Assembly: GCF_001269385.1 (NCBI RefSeq)
Contig: NZ_CXOO01000053.1
Location: 1 to 32,984, forward strand
DNA: 32,984 nt
Origin: Limnohabitans sp. DM1
GTDB taxonomy: Bacteria; Pseudomonadota; Gammaproteobacteria; Burkholderiales; Burkholderiaceae_C
Direction: 5' to 3'
Position numbers and translations under genes: made by a program. Positions 1-7,949 of this stretch are shown one piece after another. Positions within the stretch are counted from its first letter, which is position 1. Each line of letters opens with the position of its first letter. The notes beneath the pieces are model-generated. The model was not told the DNA's origin, did no database searches, and saw only the letters and a program-made list of their open reading frames with translations.

Positions 1-215
1 GCTTGCTCACCAACTGGGTGCCGCAAACGGCCATTCGCGACTACAGCGTGCGCTTTGCCGCCATGACCCAGGTGCACGAAAAGATCACCTGCACCGGCCA
101 GGTGACCGAAAAGTTTGAAGTGGGTGGCGAGCGCCGCGTGCGCCTGTCGCTGACCACCGCCAACGCCGACGGGCAGGTCAAGTTGGCGGGTGATGCCGTC
201 GTCGCGTTGGCCTGA
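1..215 (+). CDS. MaoC-like acyl dehydratase, C-terminal fragment
   Basis: The frame is open from the window edge and stops at 215, so only the last 71 or so codons are present. The visible residues include a pattern typical of the C-terminal strands of MaoC/hot-dog hydratases: a G-x-V strand (TGQVTEKFEV), then a strand ending in an N-x-D-G-Q turn and G-D-A-V-V-A-L. The family hydrates enoyl-CoA or related thioesters. The catalytic Asp/His part of the fold would lie upstream of the window. The downstream acyl-CoA genes on the same strand support a role in acyl-CoA breakdown. The assignment rests on a short fragment and on context. Confidence 0.6.
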   Translation, partial: LLTNWVPQTAIRDYSVRFAAMTQVHEKITCTGQVTEKFEVGGERRVRLSLTTANADGQVKLAGDAVVALA

Positions 216-265
216 AACATCATGAATGATTTAGCCCTGTGAAATTTTCAAGGCTCAAAGATGTT

Positions 266-342
266 GTAGGTCGGTGGTCGAAGACCCCGACATGGGCCTG
301 TGCCGAAACCCATCATGTCGGACTCTGCGAGTACCGACCTAC
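266..342. repeat. REP-like inverted pair, family 1 (copy a)
   Basis: Two facing palindromes about 26 bp long, each with a GTAG foot. The left one has outer stem GTCGG/CCGAC and inner stem GGTC/GACC around GAA. The right one, read on the minus strand, has the same outer stem with inner CTC/GAG around GCA. The layout matches a BIME, that is, REP plus inverted REP with a short spacer. It lies in the 280-bp gap between the MaoC-like fragment and the SDR gene. Confidence 0.8.
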
Positions 343-364
343 GAGATCGATGCACAAAGCTGTT

Positions 365-440
365 GTAGGTCGGTGGCTTCAGCCCCGACATGCAGCCTGC
401 GCCGAAGCATGCAATGTCGGGGCTAAAGCCACCGACCTAC
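365..440. repeat. REP-like inverted pair, family 1 (copy b, GGCT variant)
   Basis: Second REP pair in the same gap. Both arms keep the GTAG foot and the GTCGG/CCGAC outer stem. The inner stem is GGCT/AGCC, closed by TC in the left arm and slightly altered in the right arm. The two arms are near-perfect reverse complements across a spacer of about 25 bp, so the whole unit could also fold as one long hairpin. It ends about 55 bp before the downstream start codon. Confidence 0.8.
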
Positions 441-495
441 GAGAAGAATTGCGCACACGTTTCAAACTTCAACATGCCACAGAAAAGGATTCCCC

Positions 496-1323
496 ATGAC
501 CCGCAAACTCGAAGGCCAGGTGGCCCTGGTTTCAGGCTCCGGTCGCGGCATCGGCCGTGAAATCGCGCTCAAGCTCGCCAGCGAAGGCGCACGCGTCGTC
601 ATCAACGACCTCGACCAGGCCCCGGCCGAGCAGACCGTGGGTGACATCGTCGCCAGCGGTGGTCAGGCCGTGGCCTGCATCGGCAGCGTGACCGACACCG
701 ACTTTGGCGAGCGTTTTGTCAAGACCGCGCTCGACGCGTTTGGCGGCATCGACATCATCGTCAACAACGCCGGGTACACCTGGGACAACGTGCTGCAAAA
801 GATGAGCGACGAGCAGTGGGAAGCCATGCTGGCCGTGCACATGACGGCACCGTTTCGCATCTTGCGCGCTGCCTCGGGCTTCATCCGCGAAGCGGCCAAA
901 CGCGAAGCCGAAGCGGGCACGCCCAAGCACCGCAAGGTGGTCAACATCTCGTCCACGTCGGGCGTGTACGGCAACGCAGGCCAGGCCAACTACGCGGCGG
1001 CCAAAGCGGGCATCAACGGCTTGACTCGCGCCATGGCCAAAGAGTGGGGCCGCTACAAGGTCAACGTCAACAGCGTGGCCTTTGGCCTGATCATGACGCG
1101 CCTGACACAACCCCTGACGGCGGGTGATGCCAGCGTGGAGATTCAGGGCCGCACCATCGCAGTCGGCGTGCAGCCTGACCGCCTCAAGGCCGCCGAATCC
1201 ACCATCCCGCTGGGCCGGGGCGGCACACCCGAAGAAGCTGCAGGCGCGGTCTACATGTTCTGCATCCCCGAGTCCAACTACGTCAGCGGCCAGGTGCTGG
1301 TTTGCGGCGGCGGCCGTCCCTGA
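496..1323 (+). CDS. SDR-family dehydrogenase (FabG / 3-hydroxyacyl-CoA dehydrogenase type)
   Basis: The 275-residue product is a classical-length short-chain dehydrogenase/reductase using NAD(P). The Rossmann motif is at residues 14-20 (GSGRGIG), NNAG at 90-93, the catalytic Ser at 153 and the Tyr-x3-Lys pair at Y166/K170. The N-terminal MTRKLEGQVALVSG is typical of FabG-like enzymes. At the position where many SDRs carry the helix-4 Asn, I read His115 (AVHMTAP). The ATG at 496 follows an AAAGGA-like ribosome-binding site at about 484-489. Neighbouring acyl-CoA genes suggest oxidation of a 3-hydroxyacyl-CoA or a related alcohol. The exact substrate is not deducible. Confidence 0.88.
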   Translation: MTRKLEGQVALVSGSGRGIGREIALKLASEGARVVINDLDQAPAEQTVGDIVASGGQAVACIGSVTDTDFGERFVKTALDAFGGIDIIVNNAGYTWDNVLQKMSDEQWEAMLAVHMTAPFRILRAASGFIREAAKREAEAGTPKHRKVVNISSTSGVYGNAGQANYAAAKAGINGLTRAMAKEWGRYKVNVNSVAFGLIMTRLTQPLTAGDASVEIQGRTIAVGVQPDRLKAAESTIPLGRGGTPEEAAGAVYMFCIPESNYVSGQVLVCGGGRP

Positions 1324-1362
1324 GGTGTTTCATGCCCCCACGCTCATCACTTCGTGTCATCA

Positions 1363-1406
1363 CTGCCCCCCAAGGGGGCGCGGCCTCCTTTGAGGCGGCT
1401 CGGCAG
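1363..1406. repeat. Intergenic hairpin element between SDR and acyl-CoA dehydrogenase genes
   Basis: CTGCC at 1363-1367 and GGCAG at 1402-1406 bracket two smaller hairpins: CCCCC-AAG-GGGG, and GCCTC/GAGGC at 1383-1387 and 1392-1396. It is GC-rich with no following T-run, so it is not a classic intrinsic terminator. Its 3' edge runs into the AGGAGG Shine-Dalgarno of the next gene at 1405-1410, so folding could affect translation of that gene. Similar C-run/G-run intergenic elements are, from memory, common in Comamonadaceae. Confidence 0.5.
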
Positions 1407-1418
1407 GAGGCCTAATCC

Positions 1419-2570
<1,152 letters not shown>

Positions 2571-2615
2571 TCACCGTTTGTGACCCCCACACCGCACCCG
2601 CCTAAAGAGCCGCTC

Positions 2616-4331
2616 ATGTCCACATCGTCGCTGCCTTATTGGCCCAAAGGCGTCCCCCGCACGCTGAGCCTGCCGCAGGTGCCGCTCACGCATTACGTTC
2701 AGGTCGCGGCCGAACGCTACCCCAATAAGCCTGCCGTGATTTTTTGCGGCAGCACGCTGAGCTATGCGGCGCTGCTCACGCGTGTGGAGGCGCTGGCCGG
2801 ATATCTGACCCAGCGGCTGGGTGTGCAGCGCGGTGACCGGGTTTTGCTGATGAGCCAGAACTGCCCGCAATACGTGGCGGCCTATTACGGCATCATGCGC
2901 GCCGGGGCGGTGGTGGTGCCGGTCAATGCCATGTGCACCCCAAGCGAAATCCGCTACTACCTGCAAGACAGCGGCGCACGCGTGGCCATGGTGGCGCAAG
3001 AGTTGTTGCCCCAGGTCATGCCGCTGCTGCAGCCGGGCGATGTTGATGCTTTGCAAACCGTGTTGGTGCATGCGTATTCAGAAGGCTTGCCCGCGCAGCC
3101 CGTCAGCGACGAAGTCCCGGATGAGGTGCCTGATGTGGTGCTCGCCCCGCGCCAGTGGACCGAGGCCCCGGGCCTGCATGGGCTCGAAGACGCCATCGCA
3201 CAGGCCTTGCCCGCACCTGCAGAGCACCCGCACAGCGACGACCTGTGTGTGCTGCCCTACACCTCGGGCACCACCGGTCACCCCAAGGGCTGCATGCACA
3301 CCCATGCCACGGTGCTGGCGTCCAACATGGCTGCGCAGGTTTGGCGCAGCATGCACATGGACTCGGTGTTTCTGGCCGTTGCGCCGCTGTTCCACATGCT
3401 GGGCATGCAGGGCGGCCTGAACGTGCCGATCACACTGGGGGCCACCGTGGTCATGCTGCCGCGCTGGCACGCGGCGTCAGCGGCGCGCTTGATCGAGAAG
3501 CACCGCGTCACGACCTGGTCTGCACCCCCCGCCATGCTGATCGACTTTTTTGCCAACCCGGCCGCCGCGCAGCGCGACCTGAGCAGCTTGTCGGCTTTGG
3601 CGGGTGGCGGCGCAGCCATGCCGGAGACGGTGGCGAACTTGCTGCAAACGCGTTTTGGCATCGCCTACAACGAAGCCTACGGCATGACCGAGACTGCCTC
3701 CTTTTTGCTGGGCAACCCACCGGCACGCGGCAAGCGCCAGTGCCTGGGCGTCATCACGCCCGGTGTGGACGCGCGCATCGTGGACCCTGAGACCCTGCGC
3801 GAGTTGCCCGTGGGCGAGGTGGGTGAGTTGGTCACGCGTGGTGCGCAACTCATGCGCGGCTATTGGCAAAACGAGCAGGCCAACCAGACCTCATTTTTTG
3901 AGCTGGATGGGCAAACGTTTTTCCGCACGGGCGACTTGGCCAGTGTGGACGAAGAGGGTTACTTCTTCATGCGCGACCGCCTCAAGCGCATGGTCAACGT
4001 CTCGGGCTTCAAGGTCTGGCCCGCCGAGGTGGAAAACACCTTGTACGAACACCCGGCCGTGCACGAGGCTTGCGTGATTGCTGTGCCCGACGACAAGCGC
4101 GGCGAAAACGTGATGGCCCTCTTGGTGCTCAAGCCTGCCTTCAAAGGCCAAGTCACCGAGCAAGAAGTTGTCGACTGGAGCCGCGAGCACATGGCCGCCT
4201 ACAAAATCCCCCGCATCGTGCGCTTTGTGGACGTGCTGCCCAAGTCCGGCACCGGCAAGATCCTCTGGCGGCAGCTGCAAGAGCAAGAACGTGCCCGCCT
4301 GGCCGCATCCCCCTCGCAGGCCAGCCCATGA
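2616..4331 (+). CDS. AMP-dependent acyl-CoA synthetase/ligase
   Basis: The 571-residue adenylate-forming enzyme makes acyl-CoA from a free acid, ATP and CoA. Core motifs are the P-loop YTSGTTGHPKG (215-225), YGMTETA (355-361), FRTGD (436-440), the hinge DRLKRMVNVSG (454-464), and the C-terminal PKSGTGKI with catalytic Lys548. The frame is open from a GTG at 2580. I chose the ATG at 2616 because AAAGAG lies about 6 bp before it and the upstream codons read as a Pro-rich non-conserved tail. It resembles long-chain fatty-acid CoA ligases. A medium-chain or aromatic acid substrate cannot be excluded. It begins only 45 bp after the acyl-CoA dehydrogenase stop, so it is likely co-transcribed with it. 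Confidence 0.92.
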   Translation: MSTSSLPYWPKGVPRTLSLPQVPLTHYVQVAAERYPNKPAVIFCGSTLSYAALLTRVEALAGYLTQRLGVQRGDRVLLMSQNCPQYVAAYYGIMRAGAVVVPVNAMCTPSEIRYYLQDSGARVAMVAQELLPQVMPLLQPGDVDALQTVLVHAYSEGLPAQPVSDEVPDEVPDVVLAPRQWTEAPGLHGLEDAIAQALPAPAEHPHSDDLCVLPYTSGTTGHPKGCMHTHATVLASNMAAQVWRSMHMDSVFLAVAPLFHMLGMQGGLNVPITLGATVVMLPRWHAASAARLIEKHRVTTWSAPPAMLIDFFANPAAAQRDLSSLSALAGGGAAMPETVANLLQTRFGIAYNEAYGMTETASFLLGNPPARGKRQCLGVITPGVDARIVDPETLRELPVGEVGELVTRGAQLMRGYWQNEQANQTSFFELDGQTFFRTGDLASVDEEGYFFMRDRLKRMVNVSGFKVWPAEVENTLYEHPAVHEACVIAVPDDKRGENVMALLVLKPAFKGQVTEQEVVDWSREHMAAYKIPRIVRFVDVLPKSGTGKILWRQLQEQERARLAASPSQASP

Positions 4332-4361
4332 CCCATCGACACAGCCGCTGTTCTGAAAACC

Positions 4362-4696
4362 ATCGCCCACAGGGGTGGGCTCCCACGGGGGAAGCTCGAC
4401 CCGCAGCCACCCGCGTGACCCCTGCACAAAGCGCTTGTTTTGTAGGAGCCCACCCCGTGGGCGATGGGCGTGGAACACGCCCTCCAAAGCATTGCGAACA
4501 GCATCACCCCGAAAACCACCGCCCACAGGGGTGGGCTCCCACGGGGGAAGCTCGACCCGCAGCCACCCGCGTGCTCCCTGCACAAAGCGCTTGTTTTGTA
4601 GGAGCCCACCCTGTGGGCGATGGGCGTGGAACACGCCCTCCAAAGCATCGCCAACAGCATCACCCCGAAAACCACCGCCCACAGGGGTGGGCTCCA
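4362..4696. repeat. REP-like family 2, tandem 156-bp units
   Basis: Two full 156-bp units plus the start of a third fill the gap between the ligase and the next SDR gene. Minus-strand palindromes built from GCCCAC/GTGGGC recur at about 4362, 4518 and 4674. Plus-strand palindromes with a GTAG foot followed by GAGCCCAC, CCC and GTGGGC occur at about 4442-4464 and 4598-4620. This is the REP / inverted-REP layout with stem sequences unrelated to family 1. The units differ at only a few bases, so the duplication is recent. No coding potential is credible here. Confidence 0.85.
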
Positions 4697-4734
4697 ACAA
4701 CAAACTCCATGAACTTTTCCCAACAGGAGACCCC

Positions 4735-5520
4735 ATGCGCATTCCTTTGAGCTTCAAAGGCCAGTCGGTGTTTGTGGCCGGTGGCAGCAGCGGCATCAAC
4801 TTGGGCATCGCCACCGCGTTTGCCCAGGCCGGGGCGAACGTGGCCATTGCCAGCCGCAACGCCGAGCGCGTGGCCCAAGCGGTGGCGCAGTTGCGCCAAC
4901 ACGGCTCGCAAATTGAGGGCTACAGCGCGGATGTGCGCGACGCCGCAGGCATTGGCGCTGCGCTGCAGCAGGCGCGTGACGCCATTGGCCCTTTTGATGT
5001 GCTGGTCTCGGGCGCGGCAGGCAACTTTTTGGCGCCTGCTTTGGGCATGTCGGCCAACGGCTTCAAAACGGTCGTCGACATCGACCTGAACGGCACCTTC
5101 CATGTGCTGCGTGCGGGCTTTGAGCACCTGCGCCGCCCGGGTGCCAGCGTGATCAACATCTCGGCACCGCAGGCTTTCAACCCCACCAAGCTGCAAGCCC
5201 ATGTGCGCGCGGCCAAGGCGGGCGTGGACATGCTCACGCGGGTTTTGGCCATGGAGTGGGGGCCAGAGGGCGTGCGCGTGAACGCCATCGTGCCCGGCCC
5301 CATTGCTGACACCGAAGGCATCCGCCGCCTCGCGCCCACGCCCGAAGCCCTGCAACGCATGACCCAGTCCGTGCCCCTGCAACGCATGGGCCGGGTGGAA
5401 GAGATCGCCGACATGGCGCTGTTTTTGGCGTCGCCACACGCCGCATTCGTCACCGGTGCCATCATGGCGGTGGACGGTGGCAGCTCCCTGGCCGGTGGCC
5501 GGGATTACTCGGCTTATTGA
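4735..5520 (+). CDS. DECR2-like 2,4-dienoyl-CoA reductase (SDR family)
   Basis: The 261-residue SDR has GGSSGIN at 16-22 as the nucleotide-binding loop and AAGNFLAPA at about 94-102. The segment QAHVRAAKAG (154-163) leads into EWGPEGVRVNAIVPGPI and then PLQRMGR near 214-220. This run strongly resembles peroxisomal-type 2,4-dienoyl-CoA reductases, including the LASP..FVTGA..VDGG ending. The canonical Tyr of Y-x3-K is absent (Val157 precedes Lys161), as I recall for that subfamily. The enzyme would reduce dienoyl-CoA from unsaturated acyl chains using NADPH. The frame is open further upstream into the repeats, but the ATG at 4735 has AGGAG 6 bp upstream, which fixes the start. Confidence 0.85.
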   Translation: MRIPLSFKGQSVFVAGGSSGINLGIATAFAQAGANVAIASRNAERVAQAVAQLRQHGSQIEGYSADVRDAAGIGAALQQARDAIGPFDVLVSGAAGNFLAPALGMSANGFKTVVDIDLNGTFHVLRAGFEHLRRPGASVINISAPQAFNPTKLQAHVRAAKAGVDMLTRVLAMEWGPEGVRVNAIVPGPIADTEGIRRLAPTPEALQRMTQSVPLQRMGRVEEIADMALFLASPHAAFVTGAIMAVDGGSSLAGGRDYSAY

Positions 5521-5562
5521 TCCGGCATGTCGAAGTTTGAAATGGGTGCGCCAAGTGATCTC

Positions 5563-5668
5563 GTAGGTCGGCACTCGCAGAGTCCGACATCTGCCGTTTG
5601 CACCGTTTGCTTCAAAACAAGCCGCGCCGCTCAAGCGCCCATGTCGGGTTCTTCGACCACCGACCTAC
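5563..5668. repeat. REP-like inverted pair, family 1 (copy c)
   Basis: GTAG-footed left palindrome (inner CTC/GAG around GCA) and an inverted right palindrome (inner stem around TTC/GAA), separated by about 54 bp. It occupies the gap between the dienoyl-CoA reductase and the crotonase gene. The spacer differs from that of the 7-kb array. Confidence 0.8.
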
Positions 5669-5725
5669 AACATCTACTGCGATCAACAAGCAGCCAACCC
5701 CTGTCCTTAGGCTGAGGAGCCTCTC

Positions 5726-6544
5726 ATGATCATCCCTTCTAAAAGTTCGCCTTCTTTGCTGCAATTCGATGTGACCGACCAAGTCGCCACCATCACTTTT
5801 GACAGCCCCAGCAAACGCAACGCGCTCGAGCCCGCCATGCGCGACGAGCTGGCGCTGGCTTTGCAACACATCCAGCACGACAAGTCCATCCGCGCCGTGA
5901 TCCTCACCGGGGCGGGCGGCCACTTTTGTTCGGGCGGTGACCTGAAAAACATCGCGGCGGCCAATCTGGACAACGGCGGCTGGTTGGGCCGCATGCAGAC
6001 CTTGCACGAGTGGGTGCAAGTGCTGCTGACGCTCGACCGCCCGGTGATTGCCGCCGTCGATGGTGCGGCCGCAGGTGCGGGCTTCAGCCTGGCTTTGTCG
6101 GCCGACTTTGTGCTGGCCACGCCGCGCGCCTGGTTCAACATGTCCTTTCTCAAGGTCGGCCTGGTGCCCGATGTGGGGGCGCTCTACACCTTGCCCCGCG
6201 TGGTGGGCGTGCAGCGGGCCAAAGAAATCATGCTCTCTGCGCGCGACATCGACGCGCAAGAGGCTCTGCGCTTGGGGCTGGTGATGGAGCTGCACGAACC
6301 CGAGCAACTGCTGCCCCGTGCGCAAGCCCTGGCCCGCAGCTTTGTGGGCGCATCTCCCGCCGCTGTGGCGCTCATCAAGCGCAGCCTGAACAACGCCTTG
6401 GGTGGCGGCCTGCAAGACATGCTGAGCACCGAAGCGCAAGCGCAGGCCTTGGCCGCAGGCACCGCCGAGCACCGCAAAGCCGTGGGCCGATTCCTGAACA
6501 AGCAGCCGCCCTTGTTTGCCTGGCCCGCGCAGGGCAAGGTTTGA
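5726..6544 (+). CDS. enoyl-CoA hydratase/isomerase (crotonase family)
   Basis: The 272-residue crotonase-fold protein would add water to, or isomerise, an enoyl-CoA. Oxyanion-hole segments are visible: HFCSGGDL at 66-73 and DGAAAGAGFSLAL at 112-124. Rat mitochondrial hydratase uses two Glu residues. Here the first falls in the FSLAL stretch without a Glu, and the second position reads VPDVG with Asp149. A single Asp in this loop is seen in isomerase-type crotonases such as PaaG, so isomerase or atypical hydratase activity is plausible. The start ATG has GAGGAG 6 bp upstream. It lies downstream of the dienoyl-CoA reductase and a REP pair. Confidence 0.88.
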   Translation: MIIPSKSSPSLLQFDVTDQVATITFDSPSKRNALEPAMRDELALALQHIQHDKSIRAVILTGAGGHFCSGGDLKNIAAANLDNGGWLGRMQTLHEWVQVLLTLDRPVIAAVDGAAAGAGFSLALSADFVLATPRAWFNMSFLKVGLVPDVGALYTLPRVVGVQRAKEIMLSARDIDAQEALRLGLVMELHEPEQLLPRAQALARSFVGASPAAVALIKRSLNNALGGGLQDMLSTEAQAQALAAGTAEHRKAVGRFLNKQPPLFAWPAQGKV

Positions 6545-6678
6545 CATGCCATGGGTGATCAGGCCGCAGTTGCAGGACTGGTCCGTGGCCGCGATGGCCG
6601 CGAAACATGCCTTGGTGTGCACATTGCCCACGACGCGAACGGTACGATGGCGCCTTTTCAACTTCTGAGCACATTCCC

Positions 6679-7023
6679 ATGATTCAACGCATTGATGTCG
6701 GCGCCCGCCTGTCCGAAGCGGCCATCCACAACGGCACGGTTTATCTGGCCGGTCAGATTCCCGACGACGCCAGCCAAGACATTGCCGGGCAAACCCGTCA
6801 GGTGCTGGCCGCAATTGACGCCTTGCTGGCCAGAGCCGGATCGGACAAATCCAAAATCCTGATGGCGCAGATTTTTTTGACGGATCTGAACGACTTTCCC
6901 GGCATGAACAGCGTGTGGGACGCCTGGGTCGTGCCCGGCCACACCCCCCCGCGCGCCACCGTGCAGGCCCATTTGGCCAAGCCCGAATGGAAGCTCGAAA
7001 TCGTGGTCACGGCGGCGGTTTAA
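6679..7023 (+). CDS. RidA-family (YjgF/YER057c/UK114) protein
   Basis: The 114-residue product ends with the family signature PPRATVQAHLAKPEWKLEI. Arg92 and Glu107 correspond to the substrate carboxylate-binding Arg and the catalytic-water Glu of RidA. VYLAGQIP near 21-28 is also typical. RidA hydrolyses reactive enamine/imine intermediates formed by PLP enzymes. Related members serve catabolic pathways, so this one may handle an intermediate of the neighbouring cluster. The frame extends upstream, but homology begins at the ATG at 6679. The ribosome-binding site is weak (GAG at about 6666). The 134 bp upstream hold no recognisable gene. Confidence 0.88.
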   Translation: MIQRIDVGARLSEAAIHNGTVYLAGQIPDDASQDIAGQTRQVLAAIDALLARAGSDKSKILMAQIFLTDLNDFPGMNSVWDAWVVPGHTPPRATVQAHLAKPEWKLEIVVTAAV

Positions 7024-7074
7024 GCATGACATGGCTGGCACGCATTCAGCCCCAATGTGTGCGTCATGGCTCCC

Positions 7075-7925
7075 GTAGGTCGGCACTCGCAGAGTCCGAC
7101 GTTTGTGGGTTTGAGCGCTGATCCTGATTCAACTTTGGCGGGCACCAGCAGGCCCATGTCGGAGTCTTCGACTGCCGACCTACGAAGTCATGGCTCCCGT
7201 AGGTCGGCACTCGCAGAGTCCGACGTCTGCGCGCTTGGGCGCTGAACCTGATTCAACTTTGGCGGGCTTCAGCAGGCCCATGTCGGGGTCTTCGACCACC
7301 GACCTACGAAGTCATGGCTGCCGTAGGTCGGCACTCGCAGAGTCCGACGTTTGTGGGCTTGGGCGCTGATCCTGATTCAACTTTGGCGGGTTTCAGCAGG
7401 CCCCTGTCGGAGTCTTCGACCGCCGACCAACGAAGTCATGGCTCCCGTAGGTCGGCACTCGCAGAGTCCGACGTTTGTGGGCTTGGGCGCTGATCCTGAT
7501 TCAACTTTGGCGGGCTCCAGCAGGCGCATTTCGGGGTCTTCGACCGCCGACCTACGAAGACATGGCTCCCGTAGGTCGGCACTCCGAGAGTCCGACATTT
7601 GTGGGCTTGGGCGCTGAACTTGGTTCAACTTTGGCGGGCACCAGCTGTCCCATGTCGGGGTCTTCGACCACCGACCTACAAATACATGGCTCCCGTAGGT
7701 CGGCACTCGCAGAGTCCGACGGTTGTGGGTTCAGCGCTGATCCTGATTCAACTTTGACGGGCTTCAACAGGCCGATGTCGGGGTCTTCGACCGCCGACCT
7801 ACAAATACATCGCTCCCGTAGGTCGGCACTCGCAGAGTCCGACGTTTGTGGGTTTGAGCGCTGAAGCTGTTTCAACATTGGCGGGCGTCAGCAGACCCAT
7901 GTCGGGGTCTACGACCGCCGACCCA
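7075..7925. repeat. Tandem array of seven REP pairs (family 1), 124-bp period
   Basis: Seven units start at 7075, 7199, 7323, 7447, 7571, 7695 and 7818, a period of 124 bp (the last step 123). Each unit has a GTAG-footed palindrome (inner CTC/GAG around GCA), a conserved spacer of about 55 bp containing a TGATTCAACTTTGGCGGG-type core, and an inverted palindrome (inner stem around GAA) ending CTAC. About 15 bp of linker separates units. Point changes break the right foot in unit 3, the right stem in unit 4 and the left inner stem in unit 5. The last foot is CCAC. The array fills the space between the converging ridA and histidine-kinase 3' ends, where it could act as a bidirectional transcription barrier. 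Confidence 0.93.
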
Positions 7926-7949
7926 CCACATCTTGGCGCATTCACATCT

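Noticed and set aside
239..499. An 86-codon plus-strand frame before the first SDR gene
   Set aside because: It runs through two REP pairs and has no family features or ribosome-binding site.
4375..4734. An N-terminal extension of the dienoyl-CoA reductase through the 156-bp repeats
   Set aside because: The frame is open only by chance. Homology and a good AGGAG site start at 4735.
7057..7878. Several short frames encoding HGSRRSALAESD- or MAPVGRHSQSP-type peptides
   Set aside because: They are translations of the 124-bp REP array and are found on both strands and in several frames. They have no independent coding signal.
7075..7925. CRISPR array
   Set aside because: The regular spacing is attractive, but the spacers are nearly identical, the unit is a 124-bp pair of palindromes, and no cas gene is present.
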